Shown: piece by piece, positions 1 to 9,060 of the stretch
How positions within the stretch are numbered: the first letter of the stretch is position 1
How the letters are laid out: every line of letters begins with the position of its first letter
Assembly (NCBI GenBank): GCA_003222395.1
Contig: QHWB01000030.1
Coordinates: forward strand, 234,221 to 298,220
Length of the DNA stretch: 64,000 nucleotides
Direction of reading: 5' to 3'
DNA from: Acidobacteriota bacterium
GTDB taxonomy: Bacteria > Acidobacteriota > Vicinamibacteria > Vicinamibacterales > CAVVIG01
The notes under the pieces: model-generated
What the model saw: only the letters and a program-made list of their open reading frames with translations
Told to the model about the DNA's origin: nothing
Databases searched by the model: none
Program-made: the position numbers and the translations under genes

Positions 1-2
1 GC

Positions 3-3000
3 ACGGTGCGGGACTCCACCGGCGCTGTGCTGCCTGGCGCGACGGTTTCCGCGACGAGCCTGGAAACGAGAGCGGTGCGCACGGTTGTCACAGACGTGGC
101 TGGCACGTACCAAATCCTCAGCATTGCTGCCGGAGACTACGCGGTCGAAGCGACGCTCAGCGGATTTCAGACGGCAACTCGAAGTCCCGTCACCGTCACG
201 GTCGGGGCGGCAGCGGTCGCGAACTTCGATCTCTCGCTAGGCGGAGTCACGCAGGACGTCACCGTGACCTCGGAGGTGCCGCAAGTCACCACGATCGATG
301 CGAGCCTCGGTGGGCTGGTGGGGGAACGAGAGGTTCGCGAGCTGCCGTTGAACGGACGCGATTGGCTGCAACTCACAACGCTCGAGGCGGGTGTCAAGGG
401 CGGCATCGGACAGCAGTCGGCCGCGAGCTTCTCGAATTCTCGCGCGGCACGCGGCAACGGCCTTGCGCTGTCCATCTCCGGAAATCGGCCCACCGGCAAT
501 GTGTTTCTCGTCGACGGCCTCGTTGTGAACGACTTTGCCAACGCGAGCCCCGGCAGCGGACTGAACGTCAATCTCGGCGTCGAGGCGGTCCGCGAATTCC
601 GCGTCCTGACCAACGAGTACACCGCCGAATATGGCCGGTCCACCGGAGGCGTGGTGACGGCGGTCTACAAATCGGGCACCAATGCCTTCCACGGGAGCGC
701 GTTTGAATTCCTGCGGAACAGCGCGCTCGACGCGCGGAATTTCTTCGACGCCGAGAGGCCGGACTTCCAGCGCAATCAGTTCGGCGGCTCGGCTGGCGGA
801 CCGGTCAGAAAGAACACGACGTTCTTGTTCGCCGACTACGAAGAGCTGCACGAGACCAAGGGCCTGGCGCACAACTCCGATACGCTGTCGCCAGACGCCC
901 GCAACGGCCTCGTGTGCGTCGCGGCCGGCGGCAATGCGTGCGCGTCCAAGACCCCGATCCCGATCGCGCCGCGCATCATCCCGTATCTGGCGTTCTTCCC
1001 AATCGCGAACGGACCGATTACCGGCGACACGGCGAAGTTCATCTTCGCGGGAAACCGGATCGGCCTCGAGCGATACGCGGTCGCGAAGATCGACCACAAC
1101 TTTTCCAATCGGACCACTATCTCCGGAAGTGTCCAGTACGACAACACCGACGAGTCGCAGCCGGATCCCTATAACCTGAAGCGCACGGGATCTCCGTCGC
1201 GGCATGCGAACGGTGTCGTGACCCTGCAGCGCGTTTTCACGTCTCACTTCCTCAACAGCACGCTCGTCGGCGCCAGCCATTCGCACGTGACCGATGCGCT
1301 CGACACGTCCGCTATCGATCCGATCGCGACCAACAGCTCGCTCGGGTTTCAGCCTGGCGTGCCGGCGGGCATCCTCGCGGTGGCGGGGTTGACCGGCACG
1401 CAGGGCGGGATCGGATCGTCGGGCTCCGACATCCTCGACTACACCTCGTTCCAGGTTGGCGATGATGCGTCGTGGATTACGGGGCGGCAGACGTTCAAAT
1501 TCGGCGGCAAAGTGGAGCGGATCCATTACGACAAGAACTCGCTCGTCGGCGCGCCAATCGGCGAGTACGACTTCGACACGGTGGCACTGTTTCTTCAGGG
1601 CATCCCCGGCCAGTTCAGGACCGACGTCCCCGGCACCGACGACGTGCGCGGGTTGCGCACGTCGTATACGGGTTTCTATCTCGAGGACGGCTTCGCCGTT
1701 CGCAGCAATCTGCACATCACCTTCGGGCTGCGGTACGAGTACGTCGCGCCGACCACGGAAGTGTCGGACAAGGTGGCCGTTCTGGTCGCCCCCGGATCTG
1801 CGGTGCCGAAGACAGGCGGCGCCTACTTCAACACCACGACGAAGAATTTCGCTCCGCGTTTGGCGCTCGGCTGGGATCCGTCGGGTGACGGCACGACGGC
1901 CGTCCGCGCCGGCCTTGGCGTGTATGACGTGCTGCCGTTTCCCTATTTGATGGAGAACCGCACGAACAGCTTCCCATACTTCGAGGAAGGCACCGTCAAT
2001 TCGCCGCCCGCAGCGGCGTTTCCGACGGGCGGCCTCGCCTTGATCACACCGAGCAGCCTGCGCGCGTCATATGTCGAGCAGGATCCCCAACGCGCCTACA
2101 TGACCCAGTGGAATCTGACAATCCAGCGGCAGCTCGCCGGCAGCGCCGCGCTGACGGCCGGCTACGTCGGATCGCACGGGACGAACCTGCCGCGAAGCAT
2201 CGAAGACGTCAATCAGGTGCCGCCGTCGCTGGTGACGACCTCGGCCGACGGCCATCTTGTCTTCCCCACCGATCCGTCCGCCAGGAACGGCGGACCGATT
2301 CCCAGGATCAATCCAAACTTCAGCCGGATCGCCGCAACGGTGTGGGATGATTCCTCGACCTACAACAGTCTCGTCGTCGACTTCAACAAGCGCTTCAGCC
2401 GCGGGTTGTTCTTCAAGGCGGCTTACACATGGTCGAAGAGCATGGACCTCGGGTCCAACACGTTCAGCGACAATGAGAGCACGAACACATCGGGATCCCC
2501 GTACGCGTTTCTTCCCGGGCTTCAGCGCGGCATCTCTGACTTCGACATCGCGCACCGCTTTGTCTTGAGCTATAGCTGGAACATCCCGATGCCCGAGTCG
2601 TTCGTTGGCACGGCGCACGCCCTCCTCGCCGGGTGGGAGCTCGGCGGCATTTTCAGCGCGCAGAGCGGCCCGCCCTTCACGGTGACGCTGCAGACCGACC
2701 AGGCGCGTACCGGTGACAGTCGCGTCCGGAGCACCTCCGGCGGCCAGCGGCCCGACTTCAATCCGTCGGCGCCCGGCTGCACGGTCAACGCGATCAATCC
2801 GGGCAACCCGTCGAACTACATTCGGACGGAGTGCTTCTCCTTTCCCGCGCTTGGCACGCTCGGCAATCTCGGACGCAACACGCTGCGCGGCCCCGGACTC
2901 AGCGAGTTCGACGCTTCACTCTTCAAGAACTGGTCGTTGACGCGCGATCGGATGCGCACGCAGTTGCGCATCGAAGCCTTCAATCTGTTCAACACACCGA

Positions 3001-3128
3001 ACTTCCAGGCGCCGAAGACGAAGATCTTCGACGGGAGCGGCAGGGTGATCGCGACCGCCAGTCAGCTCACGTCGCCCACGCAGACATCCGAACGGCAGAT
3101 CCAGTTAGCGCTCAAACTGAGCTGGTAA
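3..3128 (+). CDS. TonB-dependent receptor, Oar-like (5' end outside window)
   Basis: Outer-membrane receptor for energised uptake of an unknown substrate. The reading frame is open to the left edge and the first residues already lie inside a carboxypeptidase-regulatory-like fold (GAVLPGATV, then GTYQILSIAAGDYAVE), so signal peptide and true start are missing. A plug-like segment follows (LPLNGRDWLQL, VFLVDGLVVND, EYGRSTGGVV), then a long beta-barrel with alternating aromatic residues. It ends in Trp (QLALKLSW), as outer-membrane barrels usually do. About 1040 residues are visible, close to the usual 1000-1200 of acidobacterial Oar-type receptors. The next gene starts 2 bp after the stop, so the two are probably co-transcribed. 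The family is clear; the substrate cannot be read from sequence. Confidence 0.93.
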   Translation, partial: TVRDSTGAVLPGATVSATSLETRAVRTVVTDVAGTYQILSIAAGDYAVEATLSGFQTATRSPVTVTVGAAAVANFDLSLGGVTQDVTVTSEVPQVTTIDASLGGLVGEREVRELPLNGRDWLQLTTLEAGVKGGIGQQSAASFSNSRAARGNGLALSISGNRPTGNVFLVDGLVVNDFANASPGSGLNVNLGVEAVREFRVLTNEYTAEYGRSTGGVVTAVYKSGTNAFHGSAFEFLRNSALDARNFFDAERPDFQRNQFGGSAGGPVRKNTTFLFADYEELHETKGLAHNSDTLSPDARNGLVCVAAGGNACASKTPIPIAPRIIPYLAFFPIANGPITGDTAKFIFAGNRIGLERYAVAKIDHNFSNRTTISGSVQYDNTDESQPDPYNLKRTGSPSRHANGVVTLQRVFTSHFLNSTLVGASHSHVTDALDTSAIDPIATNSSLGFQPGVPAGILAVAGLTGTQGGIGSSGSDILDYTSFQVGDDASWITGRQTFKFGGKVERIHYDKNSLVGAPIGEYDFDTVALFLQGIPGQFRTDVPGTDDVRGLRTSYTGFYLEDGFAVRSNLHITFGLRYEYVAPTTEVSDKVAVLVAPGSAVPKTGGAYFNTTTKNFAPRLALGWDPSGDGTTAVRAGLGVYDVLPFPYLMENRTNSFPYFEEGTVNSPPAAAFPTGGLALITPSSLRASYVEQDPQRAYMTQWNLTIQRQLAGSAALTAGYVGSHGTNLPRSIEDVNQVPPSLVTTSADGHLVFPTDPSARNGGPIPRINPNFSRIAATVWDDSSTYNSLVVDFNKRFSRGLFFKAAYTWSKSMDLGSNTFSDNESTNTSGSPYAFLPGLQRGISDFDIAHRFVLSYSWNIPMPESFVGTAHALLAGWELGGIFSAQSGPPFTVTLQTDQARTGDSRVRSTSGGQRPDFNPSAPGCTVNAINPGNPSNYIRTECFSFPALGTLGNLGRNTLRGPGLSEFDASLFKNWSLTRDRMRTQLRIEAFNLFNTPNFQAPKTKIFDGSGRVIATASQLTSPTQTSERQIQLALKLSW

Positions 3129-3130
3129 CC

Positions 3131-4798
3131 ATGCGAACACCATTCGTCATCCTCGCGGCACTAGCTGCAGCGATCTTCTCGATCCTCGAGCTGTCGGCAC
3201 GCGTGACGCGACTGGACGACGAGCGCAGGCTCGCGTTGAGCGGCCAGGTGAAGTCCGCTGATGACGGCGCGATGGAAGGCGTGTTGGTCAGCGTCAAAGC
3301 CGACGGATCCACAATCACGACGACCGTGGTGAGTGATGATCAGGGGCGCTACCGCTTCCCTGCGGCGAGACTGGTACCAGGCCATTACACCCTCAGGATT
3401 CGCGCGGTCGGATACGATCTCGAAGGGCCCGCGGCAGTCCACGTCGGCGCGAACGGAACAACGGCCAACCTGACGCTGCGCAAGGCAAAAAACCTCGGTG
3501 CGCAACTCACCGACGCGGAATGGCTCGCGAGCATTCCGGGCACGGAGGACCAGAAAAAACAACTCCTCGGCTGCACGAACTGCCACACACTCGAGCGAAC
3601 GCTCCGATCGACGCACGGCGTGCACGAGTTCGGACGGGTTCTCGAGCGGATGGCGAGCTATGCGAACCAGAGCTTTCCGCTCCACCCGCAGAGGCGCGTG
3701 AGCGCGCCGAATCTGGTGCGGCGCTTCGGCGCGGGCACCAACGACCTGGCCGAGTACCTGGCAAGCGTCAACTTGAACGCAGGCCCTGCCTGGTCGTATG
3801 CGCTCAAGACGTTCCCTCGTCCGATGGGCGACGCCACGCGCGTCATCATCACGGAGTACGACGTTCCGAGGAAAACAATCGAGCCGCACGACGTCATCGT
3901 CGATGAAGCGGGCACGGTGTGGTTTTCCAATTTCGGCGAACAGTTCCTTGGAAGGCTCGATCCGAAGAGCGGCACGGTCACCGAGTACCCCGTGCCACTG
4001 ACCAGACCGGGGTTTCCCACCGGAATGCTCGATCTCGAAACCGATATGGAGGGGAACCTCTGGCTGTCGATGATGTATCAGAACGGGATCGCCAGGTTCG
4101 AAAAGAAGACCGCGACGTTCAAGACGTGGAGCGTACCGCCCGAGTTCACCAACGATGAAACGCAGCAATCGATGGTCGGCCCGCAGCATTGGGAGGTGGA
4201 CGGCAAGGTCTGGCTCAACGACGCGGGCGGCGCGACCGCTGTGTACCGGATGGACATGGCGACGGGCGCGTTCGAGCGGTGGGAGCCTTACAAGAACGCG
4301 CCGGGTCCCCATTCGGTCTACGGGATCTATGCTGATTCGAAGAACAATCTGTTCTTCTGCGATTTTGGCGGCGAAAACATCGGCCGCATCGACGCAAAGA
4401 CCGGTGCGCTCACGCTCTTTCCCACGCCGACGCCGAGATCGAGACCTCGCCGCGGACGCATGGACGCGCAAGATCGCCTGTGGTTTGGAGAATTTTACGG
4501 CGGCAAGATCGGGATGTTCGATACCAGGACGGCGACATTTCAGGAATGGCCGGTGCCGACGCCGTATACGGCGCCGTACGATGTCGTGGTCGACAAGAGC
4601 GGCGAAGTGTGGAGCGCGGGAATGGAAGCCGACCGCGTGATGCGACTGGATCCGAAGAGCGGCCGGTTCACCGAATATCTCCTGCCCCGGCAGACGAACA
4701 TTCGACGCGTGTTCGTCGACAACTCGACGACGCCGGTGACCTTCTGGGTCGGCAACAACGAGAGCGCGTCGATCATCAAACTCGAACCGACGCGGTGA
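3131..4798 (+). CDS. Secreted CpD / cytochrome c / Vgb-type beta-propeller protein
   Basis: Exported 555-residue protein with three modules. Residues 1-24 form a signal peptide. About 36-118 are a carboxypeptidase-regulatory-like beta-sandwich (GRYRFPAARLVPGHYTLRI). A c-type haem motif CTNCH lies at 148-152, with Cys148, Cys151 and axial His152. From about 230 to the end are repeated propeller blades with the VWFSNFG / LWFGEFYGGKIG pattern of virginiamycin B lyase (Vgb, streptogramin lyase) relatives. The ATG at 3131 was chosen because it begins the signal peptide; the upstream in-frame extension overlaps the receptor gene in another frame. Real lyase activity is not implied: most propellers of this type are uncharacterised. 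Periplasmic redox or sensor roles are possible. Confidence 0.88.
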   Translation: MRTPFVILAALAAAIFSILELSARVTRLDDERRLALSGQVKSADDGAMEGVLVSVKADGSTITTTVVSDDQGRYRFPAARLVPGHYTLRIRAVGYDLEGPAAVHVGANGTTANLTLRKAKNLGAQLTDAEWLASIPGTEDQKKQLLGCTNCHTLERTLRSTHGVHEFGRVLERMASYANQSFPLHPQRRVSAPNLVRRFGAGTNDLAEYLASVNLNAGPAWSYALKTFPRPMGDATRVIITEYDVPRKTIEPHDVIVDEAGTVWFSNFGEQFLGRLDPKSGTVTEYPVPLTRPGFPTGMLDLETDMEGNLWLSMMYQNGIARFEKKTATFKTWSVPPEFTNDETQQSMVGPQHWEVDGKVWLNDAGGATAVYRMDMATGAFERWEPYKNAPGPHSVYGIYADSKNNLFFCDFGGENIGRIDAKTGALTLFPTPTPRSRPRRGRMDAQDRLWFGEFYGGKIGMFDTRTATFQEWPVPTPYTAPYDVVVDKSGEVWSAGMEADRVMRLDPKSGRFTEYLLPRQTNIRRVFVDNSTTPVTFWVGNNESASIIKLEPTR

Positions 4799-5079
4799 AG
4801 CACAGTGGAGATCTGCGGGCGTCGAGCGTCCAGCTCATACCAACGCGGGCGATGAAGTTTCCGTGTCCCTGCTAAAAACTCGGTCGGCGTGAATTTTCCG
4901 CTGCTATTTCAAGTAAAGAGCTCAACGCTCCGGAGTCCGTGCGGAGCCGAACGCGGCGCGCGACTCGCGTTGAACGCATTCGAGGAAGCGACTCGAGTGT
5001 GGAGGCCGATATGGCACAGTTTCTGCTGTCGCTGTAGATGGAAGGCGCTCGGCATCTTGGCGCGAGCGAGGAGGGGATC

Positions 5080-5247
5080 ATGCTGTATTACGCGTTGGTA
5101 TTTCTCATTGTCGCGTTGATCGCCGGTGCGCTCGGTGTGTCTGGTGTTGCCGCTGTCGCAACCAATATCGCCTACGTCCTATTCGTCATTGCGATCGTCT
5201 TGTTCCTCGTGCACCTGCTTTCGGGACGCCGCACGCTCGCGCCCTGA
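5080..5247 (+). CDS. DUF1328 (YtjA-like) small membrane protein
   Basis: 55-residue protein that is almost entirely two hydrophobic helices (YYALVFLIVALIAGALGVSG, then NIAYVLFVIAIVLFLVHLLSG). This is the pattern of the DUF1328/YtjA family of tiny inner-membrane proteins. The ATG at 5080 is preceded by a strong GAGGAGGGG ribosome-binding site at about 5069-5076. In-frame upstream codons are unlikely because they precede that site. Function in the family is unknown. Confidence 0.85.
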   Translation: MLYYALVFLIVALIAGALGVSGVAAVATNIAYVLFVIAIVLFLVHLLSGRRTLAP

Positions 5248-5819
5248 GCGCCCTTTCGTCCGCGGACAATTGACATCTGTAGCATTTGACGCGCATCACG
5301 AGCCTCGTACGGGCAAATTCGCCTTGAGAACTCTCCAGGCAGACTAATCGTTAGTGCGAACGAAGCCAAACCGATGCAGCTCGACCGTAGTGTGTATCTG
5401 TTTGCCCATCGCCGCCCGCGGTCCGATATTTCTTTCGAGAAAACCGCCGCAATTTTCTCGTCAACGCGACCTCCCTTTTTCGCTCCCCGGCGACTACGGT
5501 TGGTACCGCGCCGCCTCAGCCTGCGTGTCGCCTCGCTGGAATATGTTCGACCCGGGCACGCTGTCGCGCAGCAAGCGTCGAAATCGTTTCGAGTAAACTC
5601 ATTTGAGTACTTGATCTGCTTCGCACCAACGCTTTGCACGCGTGGCACCATCTAACGGACCGTTGAAGGCGGTCACCGAGGTTCAGCCACGATCTCGTCC
5701 AAGGAACGCTGGACCTATTGGTGCAGAAGACTTCTGAGCGCGCACCACTCACAGTTCATGTCAGCCGACTCGCGCTCCGGTAAATACTACGGCGTTGTTC
5801 GCGATAAACACGCGAGATC
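5248..5819. other. 572-bp gap without an intact gene
   Basis: No intact gene is convincing here. Short open frames (for example 5374-5655 on +) lack a ribosome-binding site and recognisable motifs. The only interpretable stretch is a PadR-like relic at 5691-5783, listed separately. Confidence 0.6.
5691..5783 (+). pseudogene. Relic of a PadR-family regulator N-terminus
   Basis: Translation from 5691 reads DLVQGTLDLLVQKT, which matches the first helix of PadR proteins. The intact PadR at 33871-34227 has DVLQGTLDLMVLKT. After about 15 residues the similarity is lost and a TAA stop occurs at 5781. No wing or C-terminal helix follows. In-frame upstream sequence meets a TGA at 5664. This is a short decayed fragment, not a functional gene. 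Confidence 0.55.
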
Positions 5820-6128
5820 TCAAACGAGCCGATGTGTCCGAGTTACCTCGCGTCGTTCGTCGAGCAGGCCGTCGACGGTTTCCATGAAGGTCACGGTGTG
5901 CGGCAGCTGTGCGTGAATGTCAAACGCGCCTCCGTCGTTCCAGACGGAGTGAATGAAGAAAAGCCGCCGATCGCCAGCTGATCTAAATGCATGAATACTC
6001 ACGCAGCCGGGTTCTAAGCGTGAGCTCTTCACGACAGCCATTAAAGCGTCGCAGACCCTATCTTCGTTGCCAGCGGCCGAATGGAGCCGTACGAACACGA
6101 ACAGTGCAGCGTCAGAACTGGTGTCCAC
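5820..6128 (-). CDS. Antibiotic-biosynthesis-monooxygenase (ABM) fold protein
   Basis: About 102 residues with the ferredoxin-like ABM layout: strand LFVFVRLHSAAGNED, helix VCDALMAVVKSSRLEPGC, strand VSIHAFRSA, strand RLFFIHSVWNDGGAFDIHAQ, helix. These proteins act as small cofactor-free quinol monooxygenases (YgiN/LsrG/ActVA-Orf6 relatives) or lyases. A GTG at 6126-6128 just before the domain was chosen as start. The longer open frame up to 6554 has arginine/serine-rich shadow composition and overlaps the divergent esterase gene. No strong ribosome-binding site is visible, so the start is uncertain. Substrate unknown. Confidence 0.7.
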   Translation of the reverse strand: MDTSSDAALFVFVRLHSAAGNEDRVCDALMAVVKSSRLEPGCVSIHAFRSAGDRRLFFIHSVWNDGGAFDIHAQLPHTVTFMETVDGLLDERREVTRTHRLV

Positions 6129-6292
6129 CCGACCAAGTTTACGAGTCTGAGACTCTGCGAAACAACTGCCGGAGGAGCACCGAACTACTTCGCTCAGCGA
6201 CTGCCAGGCCGATCCTGCTACACAGGTAGGGAGCGCCGAGGGCACGGCACCCGGACCTCCGCTATCATCGGGCCCACCCAAAGGGGGAACGC

Positions 6293-7216
6293 ATGGCACG
6301 AGCGGCGACCGCGCAGGGCGATCCGCTGAATCCACGCCGATGGGGATGTTCGCAGCCGAACGCGACGCGTCATGACTGCCAGTCGATGGCCGAGCTGCCC
6401 GGCGCGCCGCCGCAGCCATGGATCGTGCGCAACGACACGATCCCGGCCGGCAAGGTCGACAAGCACAAGATCGCCAGCGACCTGTTGAAGAACGAACGCA
6501 ACCTCTCGGTGTACACGCCGTCCGACTACCGCGCGAACGGCAAGCCGTACGCACTGCTGGTCCTGTTCGACGAAGGCGCCTATTTGAACAGCGTGCCGAC
6601 GCCCGTCATTCTCGACAACCTGATCGCCGCGGGCAAGATTCCGCCGATGGTGGCCGTGCTCATCGCCAATCCCAGTCAGGACGCCCGCAACAAAGAGCTG
6701 CCGCCCAATCCGCAGTTCGCCGATTTCCTCGCGACGGAGCTGCTGCCCTGGGTCCACGCGCACTACACCGTGACGAGCGATCCGCATCTGACGACCGTTG
6801 CCGGATCCAGCTTCGGTGGCATTGCCGCGACCTACGCCGGACTTCGTCACTCCGAAATATTCGGCAACGTCCTCTGCCAGTCCGGATCGTTCTGGTGGGC
6901 ACCCGATCACAGCGGCTTCCCGGATGCCGACGCGACGACGGAGACGGGATGGCTGGCGAAGGAGTTCATCAAGAGCCCGAAGCTGCCGCTCAGATTCTGG
7001 ATGGACGCCGGCGTCTTCGAGGTCGACTCGCGCGGCAACGGCGGCGCGATCCTCGAACCGAGCCGCCACATGCGCGATGTGTTGCTCGCGAAAGGCTACG
7101 AGGTGCACTACCAGCAGTTCAACAGCGGGCACGACTACCTCAATTGGCGAGGCACGCTGGCCGACGGCCTGATCGCGCTGGCAGGGACGGACATCGCGCG
7201 TCCGCCAAGCCGATAA
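6293..7216 (+). CDS. Enterochelin-esterase (Fes)-like alpha/beta hydrolase without the N-terminal domain
   Basis: 307-residue esterase of the Fes/IroE/esterase-D superfamily. The nucleophile elbow is GSSFGG with Ser173. A conserved Asp is near WMDAGVFEVD (about 238-245) and the catalytic His is in SGHDYLNW (His280). The N-terminus starts inside the linker usual for this family (DPLNPRRW, then AELPGAPPQPWI). It therefore lacks the roughly 100-residue early-set domain of full-length enterochelin esterases. The ATG at 6293 has a GGGGGA ribosome-binding site 5 nt upstream, so this short form appears to be the real product. It may hydrolyse siderophore-like or other esters. No signal peptide is evident. 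Confidence 0.82.
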   Translation: MARAATAQGDPLNPRRWGCSQPNATRHDCQSMAELPGAPPQPWIVRNDTIPAGKVDKHKIASDLLKNERNLSVYTPSDYRANGKPYALLVLFDEGAYLNSVPTPVILDNLIAAGKIPPMVAVLIANPSQDARNKELPPNPQFADFLATELLPWVHAHYTVTSDPHLTTVAGSSFGGIAATYAGLRHSEIFGNVLCQSGSFWWAPDHSGFPDADATTETGWLAKEFIKSPKLPLRFWMDAGVFEVDSRGNGGAILEPSRHMRDVLLAKGYEVHYQQFNSGHDYLNWRGTLADGLIALAGTDIARPPSR

Positions 7217-7316
7217 GCGCGCGTAGAGCGGCTTCTCATCGATGCGAACACGGTGCTCTTTACGCCGAGCGCGCTGCTGCCGATCGTCAACGCGCTCGGG
7301 TCCGCGCCGGCGCCGG

Positions 7317-7951
7317 TTATTGGCCGCGCAACGCGATCACGGGATCGACTCGGCTCGCTCGCTGCGCGGGCACCCACACCGCGAGGAACGCGACGCCGCC
7401 TAACAGGAGCGGGATGACGGCGAAGGCCACTGGATCGAGCGGCTTGACTCCAAACAGAAAGCTGGCGATGAACCGCGTCAAGCCGTACGCGCCCACAATG
7501 CCGATAACCACTCCGACGATCGCGAGACGCATACCGTGCAGGATCACCATACGACGCACCGCGGGTGCGTCCGCGCGTGTGCGCACGACCCATGCAATCG
7601 GCGAGATGCGAACGTTCAGCGCGTTGACGGCGTCAGCCTCCTGCGCCTGCGGGATGAACATCATCGGTCCCGGATCACGATTCAACGCGTTATCGCGGCT
7701 GGCCACCGGCGGCGCCGCTCGGTCGTCGCGAGCGGTAAACGTGCGGCCACGTTTCACCCGAATCTTGAAGACTTCGAAATATCCTGGCGATACGGTGAAC
7801 CAGCCGCCCTGCTGCCTATGCCGAGCGTCAGTGCGGCGACGGCCGCGATCGTGAAGCCAGGCTCCGCCTGAACAACCGCAGCGAGTGCGCGACGTCTTTG
7901 AGTCCGAATCGAGGGCTCGACCGTCCCGACGTGCCGCAGTTCTGAATGCAT
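7317..7951 (-). pseudogene. ADOP/MacB-type permease relic with internal deletions
   Basis: Pieces of an approximately 800-residue ADOP permease are compressed into about 210 codons. The N-terminal segment starts at an ATG (7951) and includes EPGFTIAAVAALTLGIG, the typical first transmembrane helix. After a frame change come GWFTVSPGYFEVFKIRVKRG (periplasmic MacB_PCD core), MMFIPQAQEADAV, and the complete C-terminal FtsX end (FLFGVKPLDPVAF, PAQRASRVDPVIALRG). Hence several internal deletions plus at least one frameshift, but both ends retained. Non-functional as a transporter. It is divergent from the lipoprotein gene at 7971. Confidence 0.8.
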
Positions 7952-7970
7952 TCTGATGTAGAGTGCCGCT

Positions 7971-8615
7971 GTGGTGCGTAGCTTCAGGACGTGTAGCGGG
8001 TCGCGATGTAGGTGGTCGCGCACAGTTCACCTGTTGCTGGCCCTATCCATCGGATCGTGTTCTCGACCGGCGTCGATCAAAATTGCCGTGGTATTCAGCA
8101 CCACGTGGGCGTTCGAGTCGCTGAACGAGGCCGATCAAGCAGTCGTGAAGAGAGCGGCGCTTGACGCGTTGCGACAAGCCTTCGACGGCTTTGATGTTGT
8201 TTTCGCTGAAACGGCCGCCGGTGACCGGACAATCCGAATTGAGGACACGCCGTATGCGTCAAACCCTCGGCAGCTAATCTCGTTTGGCGCTGCCGGTGTA
8301 ACGTATCCGGCGGCTATGGTGAGCAGCGTCCATGACGACGTCCTGTTCAGCGCTGAACTCGCTGCAGTTCGCTGCCCGAAGGTGAACGAATGCACGAAAA
8401 CGCGCACCGAACTGATTGAAGCATTGGGCAGGGGCATCGGCGCAACAGCGGCTCATGAGCTGGGACATCAAACAGGTTTCGGCTTTTCACATGACTCGCC
8501 TTGTGTTGAGTGCTACGACGGCAAGTCCTCGACAGCGTATGTTCATTTCTTCGGCGTGAAGCACTGGTCCGATCAAGCTGTTCGGAGGATGAGACAGGTG
8601 CTACCGCGAAAATAA
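7971..8615 (+). CDS. Putative zinc metalloprotease lipoprotein
   Basis: 214-residue protein with a hydrophobic leader and lipobox IGSC (Cys30), indicating a lipid-anchored envelope protein. The zinc-binding segment is HELGHQTGFGFSH (His162, Glu163, His166, Gly169, His174). This resembles the metzincin motif HExxHxxGxxH, but with two extra residues before the third His. Four Cys (135, 141, 178, 181) could form disulfides. No known family can be assigned with certainty. The start is GTG 7971, or GTG 7974 two bases inside. It is transcribed divergently from the ADOP relic. Confidence 0.72.
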   Translation: MVRSFRTCSGSRCRWSRTVHLLLALSIGSCSRPASIKIAVVFSTTWAFESLNEADQAVVKRAALDALRQAFDGFDVVFAETAAGDRTIRIEDTPYASNPRQLISFGAAGVTYPAAMVSSVHDDVLFSAELAAVRCPKVNECTKTRTELIEALGRGIGATAAHELGHQTGFGFSHDSPCVECYDGKSSTAYVHFFGVKHWSDQAVRRMRQVLPRK

Positions 8616-8871
8616 TCCCCGTCCGGTACCATTGCGGAAGCGACAAATAGGAGCGACTCCACGCCCTCCCTCGCGCTGCCGCTGTCTGACAAGTTGTTGC
8701 ATCGCGTTGTCCCGGGACGGTCGTTATCATTGTCAGTAGTCAGCGAGCCTGGTCGCCGGATTGGTCGCGCGCGGCACTGCCAGCCGTTCCTTCGCTAGTT
8801 TCTTGAATACTCGAGTGACGCGCGTTCGGGGAGATGCAGCGGCATAGACATCTTCCTTCCATACGCGCCCG

Positions 8872-9060
8872 GTGTCCGCAATGGTCGGGCTGAAAGTCAG
8901 GATCAGTGAAGGGACCGGTACCGCGAGCAGCGGGTTCCAGTTCATGTTCGATTTCACGCCCGCGAATACCGCGCCAACCCCGGAGCCGGCATCGCTGCTG
9001 CTGCTGGAAACGGGCCTAGCCGGCGGCCTCGCGTACCGCCGTCGCTCGGCGCTTTCTTAA
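8872..9060 (+). pseudogene. C-terminal remnant of a PEP-CTERM exosortase substrate
   Basis: The frame ends with PTPEPASLLLLETGLAGGLAYRRR (residues about 36-59). This is the complete PEP-CTERM sorting signal: Pro-Glu-Pro, a hydrophobic helix and an Arg-rich tail. The frame is interrupted by a TAG at 8845, and the region upstream gives no signal peptide or globular domain. Only about 60 residues remain, so this looks like the surviving 3' end of a larger secreted-protein gene. The GTG at 8872 could initiate translation, but no ribosome-binding site is evident. Confidence 0.6.

Noticed and set aside
5374-5655. 93-codon open frame in the 5.3-5.8 kb gap
   Set aside because: No ribosome-binding site, no recognisable motif, and a composition like random GC-rich sequence.
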